Below are positions 56,943 to 64,000 of a DNA stretch of 64,000 bases, piece after piece (within the stretch, counting starts at the first letter, position 1; the number at the start of each line of letters is the position of its first letter). A program made the translations under genes and the position numbers. Origin of the DNA: Hymenolepis diminuta (lineage: Eukaryota; Platyhelminthes; Cestoda; Cyclophyllidea; Hymenolepididae); assembly GCA_900708905.1 (NCBI GenBank), contig CAADRB010000020.1, positions 1,936,644 to 2,000,643 on the forward strand, given 5' to 3'. The notes under the pieces are model-generated. The model saw only the letters and a list, made by a program, of their open reading frames with translations. It had not been told where the DNA came from and did not search any database.

Positions 56943-59900
56943 CTAAGAGGCTCCTCTAGCAAGAGCTTCAAGTCGTGAGAGTTGTATAGCTAATTCAAGA
57001 TCGGCCTCTTCTTGAGCTCTCAACTTCTCCTCAGCTTGAGCAGCCCTTCTAGACTCTCTGGTGGCCCAGCGCAGTTGCTCCGCCTCATTCATTGTGGCGG
57101 CAGGTATCAAGGCAGTATCTCGAGTGCCAGGGCCACCACTAACACTTCGGAAGGCGCCACTGTTGCGCGATGCGCTGCCGCCGCCACCAACTTTACCGAA
57201 AGCTCCTCGAAGTCGACTTTTAGGCGAGTCATTACTGCCTGAGGCGGATTTTTGAGCCAGTGTGAGACCACTGCTCGACTTATGATGATGGGGAGGGGAC
57301 TTCTTGTTGGATTTGCTGAGAATCGCACTTGGTTGGGTAGCTGGTCTAGGCGGAGGGATTTTCTTACTTCCTGCTCCATTTGTAGGATTTACGTTATTAC
57401 CACCACCACTGGCTGTAAAGGGATAGTCAGTTAATTCAGAGGGGGCACTTCCGAATATCTGGAAAAGAAATAGGCTGCTACTCAAATAATAATTGGTATC
57501 GAGGGGAGGGTAATGTCAAAGACTTACAGCATCGAATTTATTGGGATCGAAGTTGGATTTGGAATGATCAGAAGCTGAAAGAAAATGTAGTAAAGTGAGT
57601 GCAAATAAGAGAAATAAATATCACTTAAATAGAATCAAGGGACATAAGAGGTGTTGCTTACGCTTAAATTGCGGAGAGAAGGGATCAGCACAGGAGGGTG
57701 CAAAAGGATCCGCCTCGAATGGATCGAGGGAGGCTCCGATTGAAGATGATCCAAAAGAGGCAGCGAACGCATCTGCAGTGGAAACTGCAAAGCATAAAGA
57801 ATGACAAAATAGGATTGTCAAGAAGAGAAGTGGCTGATTGAATTTGAGTTAACCTGACTTATAACCTTTGTACTTTATGAAGTAGATAATTTATACAACT
57901 TCCCACTAATGATCAATGTAACTGCATAATATTAGTGTCATGTTATACTGTTAAACGTAGAAAAGGTCTGAGGTGGCTTGATTCAAGACAGTTATTTCCT
58001 AGATATCTAAACGAATCGTATTCATTGATTTCAGTATTGTTCCCCCTTTCATGGTGAGTGCAGCGGAAATTGTCCCAATTCCGAAGCTTCAAACACGACG
58101 ACGAAGACTGAGGAAGTAATACGGGAACAAGTAGTCTTGTTACCGCATACAGCCTTACATTTCAGAGGCGTTTATAACATACCCACTTTAAATGACCGAG
58201 ACAGCCGCCACTAATCATATAATTGAGATATACCACTGAAGTCTATAGTGGGCAGGATTTGGTGCCAACTTTAGAAACTTCTTGCCTCTTAGTATGGTCG
58301 TCATTGGCTGCCTATAAAAACTCGACTAAATAATCGCCCAGTTCCACTACTATCCTCTCTGAAAAGGGAAAGATTTAATATCCCTTTTAATTTCTAACTT
58401 GAGAGACGTTGGACCTCGTAGATAAGACACACTAGAGTCAGTCGGTTCGAAGCTTGATACACTGGACAAAGCTGATAGGAAGTAAGATTAAATATTTTCG
58501 ATGCCCTGAACAGAATTCATCCCTCGAGTATAGGAAATGTTTATCACTGTATTTTTATACTCAAACCTGGAAATGAAGTCTCTTCACTACGTATTACAAG
58601 ATAAACAGGCAGCCAATCAACCTCTTACGTTCAAGTTATGTATGAACAGGAGTACTTTCTTAAAAACGAAAGAGAAAACGACTTCTCCACTCTTCCTATT
58701 GGGTCTGAGCAGTATATACTATTGTTACTGTGGTTAGAGTAACTAACGGCTGGCAGCTAACAATGTCAAGTTACAATTAAAAAAGTAGAACACAAAGAGT
58801 TGTGCAAGCCAAAGCGTATTGAATAAACCACGAAAAGAATTCGAGAGAGTAAGAGAAATGAGAGGAAATCGAATGAGACGGTAACCAGCAGGTGTCTGTG
58901 TGTATAATATTGCCTCATACAGAAGGAGTGGTTTCAGATATCACTGCGGAGATACTGAACCTTAGCAACGCTTATTCAGTGACTACTTAATTAGCATATT
59001 CCGATACTTAAAATGAACCACACAGTGGACATCCACAGAACACTTGAGGTAGCAGTAAGGTCAAGCCCTTCAGAAGCCACTGTGAGGTCTAGATAATTAG
59101 ATCTCAGTAAATAATGATGACATCGATAAAAATTTAGAAAACGCATAGGGATTCTTCCCTCACTATAATGGTGGCCACATATCAGTTATCAGTGGCGACA
59201 GACAGAGATTAACATCAGAAGCGCTAACCGAATGTCATTCAAAAGTGAGAACGATAAGTGAAATTATTTCATAAGCAATCGCTTGGGGAATAACTCATAG
59301 TTACAATGATAAAAACAAGAACAGAGGAAGAAGCTGAAATAAATTTTAACTGTTACCCTAATCTCTTTCTGTAATATCGAAAAGTAGATTGAAATTAGTG
59401 CTGCCAAATTTCGTTACACTCCCAGTAATCATATTAATGATTAATAGTGGTCAACAGAGGAGTGCCGAATGAGAAAAAAATAACCATTCATTTACTTTAA
59501 GTGAAATATTTTCAAATAGTTATAAAACAATCCTACATTTGGTAAACACTCGAATATATTTATATAACCATACGGAAGGGTTTTTCAGACGGAGTGCATA
59601 TCTGACAGGTCAGAGGTTACGAGATCAATGACGTCGATATACATCCAGTTGTGTGGGTGAGTGACCACCTTGGTCAACATGAGGGATGGTAGAATGAACG
59701 GCTCGAGAATATCGACCATCTACTTAAGCCAAGTATTGTGAAGATTTCTCCTAATGGACTTGGGAATTTTTGATTGTTCGTTACATCGCGAAACGATGAA
59801 CAGGACCCATTAGACCACTCTTGGGAAGGGTGGCTAGTGGCAATTAACATAGAAATAATAATTCCCCATGAACCAGACCGCGGCACTAGTGGAAAAGTAT

Positions 59901-62900
59901 TGTTTATGAATAATTAACAAATTATTGTCAATTATTGATAAAATTTGCATATCTTGTTAAAAGTGCTAAATTGCAGGATCGATAGGGGAAAACCAAGCTC
60001 AGAAGGGAAAGGTGACAGGAACCCCAATCGAATATTTTCATCGCATTCAGGTGAAATTCACAATCCTCCTCTCTCGTGCACTGGATTATCGATTATTGGA
60101 TCTCTACGCTTACACCTGGATAGGTAAGAATTCCAGCTAAGAAACCATCGCTGTAATTATTGGCTGAATGGGTGCTCAACCACTTATCATATATTCAAGC
60201 TTATATAAGTAAACTTATTTTGTTAATAGAAAATCCCCGTTTTGAGCTTTCTTTTCCCCTTCCATGAGTCTAAATAACTGTAGCTTTAATAAAGAGCAAC
60301 TGAGAGGCTATAATTTAATCGTATAAACATGGACGATTAAAGCACAGGGAAACAGTAAAGCAGCCTGCTTTAAGACTTAACCAGTATATTCTGAGTTAAT
60401 GCTTCCTATTGCATCGGCTTGTGTAAATTCCTTTTCCACAACAGTTTAGAGAAGAATTTTCGCTCTTGGCAAACTTTCTGCTTTCCTTTACTGGAAAATT
60501 AAAGAGTGATTTAAGTGGAATAAGCAAATGGTAAATCAAGCAATAATTTTTGTCAGAAAAAAAAAAAACAAAAAAACAGCAAACATCAAGATTTTTTCTA
60601 ATGCATTAAAATAAAATTTTCAGTGACGTCCGATCATAACTGCTTCAAGTCAGTACGTATACATATCCTCCCACTAATAATAATAATATTAATAATTCCA
60701 AAGTCTATTTAAAGGTGCTTTCTAGGGCCATTCCAGGACAGCAGTATAATAGAGCCTCCATGATCGGAGATTCAAATCCTTCCACTTCAATGTTAGCTAG
60801 ACTTAACAAGTACGGTTGACCATTCCATTCACTAAGTGTGCGTCGATGGGAATCGAGCCCAAGACCAATGACATGGCAAATATGTACGATGGCCAATATG
60901 TCACTGTCGCACTTCCCCCATTAATTAAAGTATTTATGCATTATATGATAATCAAATTTGCAACGAATAAATAAAAATAAACGAATTACTGTTATATCCA
61001 GCCATGAGAAACACCAATTAGCTGCTGCACTGTTCCGCGAATAACAACGAATATCATCAACTTTAAATGCTCAGATTCCGAGTATTTTAAGTCTAACAAT
61101 CGTATAGTTTAAAACTGCCAAAACAGGATAGAATACGAGTTTCTCAACAAAGAGGTTTCATGATTCTACTCTTCTGTCCAAGATTGGTAAATCACGTTCC
61201 TTCGAAAACCTTCGAATCTGATGCGAATTACAATACACATTTCATGTCATTATTGTAAACCATCAATCCCATTACTACCAAGGAATTGGAAGTAAGCTAA
61301 GCAAGCAACTTCGAAATCCCGTACGGAAACACTTGTCTGCACACAAACCAACAAGAGTCCAAGATGAACCAATGAGAAGCTTGAACTCAAGATATGCTCA
61401 ACCACGCGATTCCTCGCTGTAGGAGAGAGTTGTGGCCATTTAGGCAAGATGGTCACCTCCTTTCACTTCTGTACTTTTCACTTCACATTCCACCTTTCTA
61501 CATTTCTTGCTCAAATAAGCATTTATGTCCTTTCATTCTATATTTCCTTATCTATAAGATACACTCTAATAAATACTTATTTCGACAATAATTCCTACAT
61601 TATCAATGAAGATGAATCATTTACCAGGATTGAAGGGATCATTTCCAAAGAGACTATTTTTACCAGCACCGGTAGATGATGAGGAGGTTGTGGAAGGAAG
61701 GGAGGTAGCAAAGTTGTCCATGCCCGTGTTCATCGCGAAGGGAGGCTGCGTCGCTGTGGTGGAAATACGCCCGGTATTCAACACATCTGAAGCCATTTGC
61801 TCCTTTTCAGCTGCTGCAGCTGCAGTCTAGAGACAAAAAAAAACAAGCACATTTGATACGCTGACTAAAATTGTACGTAAATTAAATTTTCATGAGATGA
61901 ACATGATTACTAAGGTGTCTCAGTCCATGTTTAAATGTTCCCCCAATTGGCAAAATCCTCATCGGCACACCGTCCTGTCTATCCAACTTCTAGGGAGACT
62001 CAAGCCAACGTCATATCACAATTTTCTCTCCTCCTCCTCTATATTCGTAGTTTTCATATATTTGTGTCTAGATTCCCATCTGAATTCATCATTTACCCTC
62101 TCTATCAACCCCAAACCAATACTCCCAGGTAATCTTGTCCTTTGGGGCCCGACCCCAAATCCCAATCCCGATTCCTATCTCATATTCCTTTGAGCCAGAT
62201 CCTCTCTATCTACAGCTCCTCATATCAACTTTACCTCCGGCATCTCACATACCTTCTATATTTGAAGCCATCTTTCTCCTTTTAGCTCTACATCGGATGC
62301 ACCTAGTATAGTTCTGAAACAACTAATGATCTCCTAGTTCTATCCAACAACAGTTTCATTAAAATCCTATTGGTCATTTGGTAGAACTGCGTGATTGTTC
62401 CTGAGAATGATGCATAAAAATATAAAGATATGGAAGAATGTAGACATAGAAATCAGCAACTAAATTCCAAATGTCATCAGACCATCGAAAAAATGATATC
62501 TGTTCGACGACTGTTCGTAGGTAAAGATGCAAGAACACAAGGGTATAAAGACTCCACAATCCATTAGTAAAAATATACAAATTAATTATGACTTATGTTG
62601 AAGACTTAAAGCTTAACCCAGATAGGGTCAACTGAACAATGGCTAATTCAAATGTTATTATAAGAAAACGTGAAATACGATTCGTCTCATCAACCTGCCA
62701 TTTGTTATAAAAAGATAGAAATAAATCGCGATAGCATGGCCAGACGCGAAATTAAATCAACCAGCCAGCAAGCTCTGGATATTGTGAACACGACCTCATA
62801 AATGAATTTGAGGGTCAGTTTCTGAATTTTGATCATTAGAGATTAAATGCAAACTGTGCCCCTAATAATAATACAAACAACTCAATATTTACATAATTCA

Positions 62901-63438
62901 ACTGAAATAAAACAATTGATATCCTGACTTCATCAACTACTTCTTCATGACCCCTTCTTCGATTTCACACTTTACGGGAATATGGTGCTCTTACCGTTAT
63001 TCCGATGCCTGTTAGTGATTAAGATCTGTAACTTTTTCGTAGCAGTGCCATGGGCAATGATAAAACTGCTAATTAACAGAAAATACCAGATTTATGAACG
63101 ATATGGAAATTCTAAGTGGAAGAGTAGCCTAAATTAAATAACAAGCACAAATCAAAGGAGGACTAATGAAATTATTCAAAATCCTATTGGCGCACGTATG
63201 ACTAATAGCATTCATATTCCAAACTCTATTGGTTAAATGACATAATTATAGTTTAATTGCGTGTTTTAATTAACAGAAAATGTGTATCAAAGAGGAGATA
63301 GGGACTTACAAGTTGTTGAATAAATGCTTCCTCGGGTTCAGTAACAGAAGTGTCACCGGAAAGTAATTTGGCGTATTCGTCGAGAGCAAGAAGCAACTTC
63401 TCCCGAATTGTTTCCAGGTTTGAGATCTTTTTAGCCTC
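56943..63438 (-). CDS. EPS15: EPS15-type endocytic adaptor, C-terminal part (gene continues past the window)
   Basis: Scaffold of clathrin-coated pits. EPS15/EPS15L1 have N-terminal EH domains, a central coiled coil, DPF repeats that bind AP-2, and C-terminal ubiquitin-interacting motifs. Exons seen (minus): 63438-63310, 61826-61625, 57784-57662, 57574-57528, 57458-56943; all boundaries are GT..AG and phases chain correctly (338 codons). Exon 1 here is helical (EAKKISNLETIREKLLLALD). Exon 2 ends FGNDPFNP and exon 3 has DPF three more times. The last exon has Pro/Ser/Gly-rich spacer and ends with a degenerate UIM (EAEQLRWATRESRRA) and a good UIM (EEADLELAIQLSRLE), the EPS15 arrangement. The EH domains are not in view and should lie to the right on the minus strand. 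Small extra exons inside the 3.8-kb and 1.5-kb introns cannot be excluded. EPS15 versus EPS15L1 is undecided. Confidence 0.85.
59590..59730 (+). repeat. SINE family A copy inside an EPS15 intron
   Basis: Plus strand: AGGTCAGAGGTTACGAGATC (B-box position), CCTTGGTCAACATGAGGGAT, GGTAGAATGAACGGCTCGAG. Block order as in the family. Confidence 0.5.
60715..60915 (-). repeat. SINE family A copy inside an EPS15 intron
   Basis: Minus strand: a head with ATATTGGCCATCGTACATAT and the B-box-like GGGCTCGATTCCC (60848-60860), then CATCGACGCACACTTAGTGA, TGGAATGGTCAACC, and a tail block GGATTTGAATCTCCGATCAT. The best match to the head of 27170-27395. Confidence 0.6.
61095..61175 (+). repeat. SINE family A tail fragment
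   Basis: Plus strand: CAAAACAGGATAGAATACGA followed by GTTTCTCAACAAAGAGG, the family tail. The head is not recognisable. Confidence 0.4.
61827..63309 (-). other. Intron of the EPS15-like gene
   Basis: Phase-0 intron of 1.48 kb, pyrimidine-rich on the plus strand around 61950-62330. Open stretches there read Ser/Pro-rich in more than one frame and look compositional. No exon supported. Confidence 0.5.
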
Positions 63439-64000
63439 CTGAAATGTTAGAAAAAAGGTCAAAAATTGTGTTAATTAAAAGATTACATCAAAAGCGGTCT
63501 ATTTAATTTATTACAAACCAAACTAGCCAATTATTTAAGACGAGAAATTAATAATTAATAAAATTGATGACGCCTTCCATGTGGCCAAGATGAGGGTTGA
63601 AAAATGTCTCTGACGACTAAATATGGAAACTTCGAAAAAGCCCACTTGCTCATAAACTGGTAATGATTCACAAAATCTTGATAAGTTGAATTGGTATTAA
63701 TTGGAATCTCCGTGGAAGTTTTCATGCCCTATCGAATTAACAGTAGGACATAAATCATCTGCGTATTCTAAATGTTCCCAGTGACCACTCACATCCTGCA
63801 GAACTCAACAGTCTGAAATTTAATTCCCCACAAACTGGATAGATATGTTAAAGACCATATGACTCTCTCGAGATTTCTGTCTAATGCCTCTCTTCATAGA
63901 AAACACTTCACTTGAGTGTTTAGTGTGACCTTTTGGATTTTCCAGGAGTTGTCTAGGGCAGTTGACCATATTCCAGGGCAGCGGATAAAAGGCCTTCCTT
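63439..64000. other. Right edge of the window, presumably further EPS15 intron
   Basis: Only the acceptor (CATTTCAG ending at 63439, minus) of the exon at 63310-63438 is clear. The remaining sequence shows no exon; the next upstream exon lies outside. Confidence 0.4.

Larger units (their letters stand above)
57785..61624 (-). other. Intron of the EPS15-like gene with SINE-like insertions
   Basis: A 3.84-kb gap between phase-1 exons. It contains SINE-like sequence at 59590-59730 (plus), 60715-60915 (minus) and 61095-61175 (plus), and a 12-base A run with flanking A tract at 60557-60576. No further exon could be supported. Confidence 0.6.

Noticed and set aside
58430..58460. GGTTCGAAGC, a B-box-like match for a tRNA gene
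   Set aside because: No acceptor stem, anticodon arm or A box at the right distance.

Overview
This is eukaryotic nuclear DNA. It is AT-rich, has long gene-poor spacers, and carries a few protein genes built from short exons with GT...AG introns. I found no prokaryotic operon, CRISPR array, phage or rRNA/tRNA gene. The best taxonomic guess is a parasitic flatworm, more likely a tapeworm than a fluke. This is inference from the intron sizes (one cluster at 34-48 nt, another at 72-107 nt), from AG acceptors lying at or just before start codons as expected for spliced-leader trans-splicing, and from divergent but recognisable animal orthologues.

Layout. Positions 1-25600 hold almost no recognisable genes: degenerate dispersed repeats, a decayed non-LTR reverse-transcriptase tail (10782-11215, minus), a few low-confidence exon-like stretches (8474-8630, 9491-9844) and a GC-rich island (600-880). 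A short exon at 25601-25795 (minus) looks like a last coding exon; by strand and phase it can be the C-terminal exon of the tau-tubulin kinase gene whose long first coding exon lies at 36700-39180 (minus), across an 11-kb repeat-filled intron. At 41456-41929 (minus) a Pro/Ser-rich last exon follows a good acceptor; strand, order and phase let it be a distal 3' exon of the next gene, NELF-B (COBRA1), at 46109-49057 (minus). Divergent to NELF-B is SNAP29 (52641-53553, plus, four exons). It converges on mitochondrial acyl carrier protein/NDUFAB1 (54940-55431, minus, two exons). The right edge is the 3' half of an EPS15-type endocytic adaptor (56943-63438, minus, at least five exons), which continues beyond the window.

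The genes cover unrelated housekeeping work: promoter-proximal Pol II pausing (NELF-B), kinase signalling (TTBK), membrane fusion (SNAP29), mitochondrial fatty-acid synthesis and Complex I (ACP), and clathrin endocytosis (EPS15). SNAP29 carries two NPF motifs, the ligand class of the EH domains expected in the missing N-terminus of the EPS15 gene next door, but proximity alone is no proof of a link.

The non-coding part is dominated by old repeats. These include a tRNA-like SINE family with about ten copies on both strands, a family with three copies on the plus strand (about 5.5, 30.1 and 43.4 kb), two other small families, and a degenerate tandem array of units of roughly 170-210 bp at 42420-43230. 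I found no convincing undescribed system. The most checkable observations are the NELF-B gene structure with its possible alternative C-termini and the SINE family.
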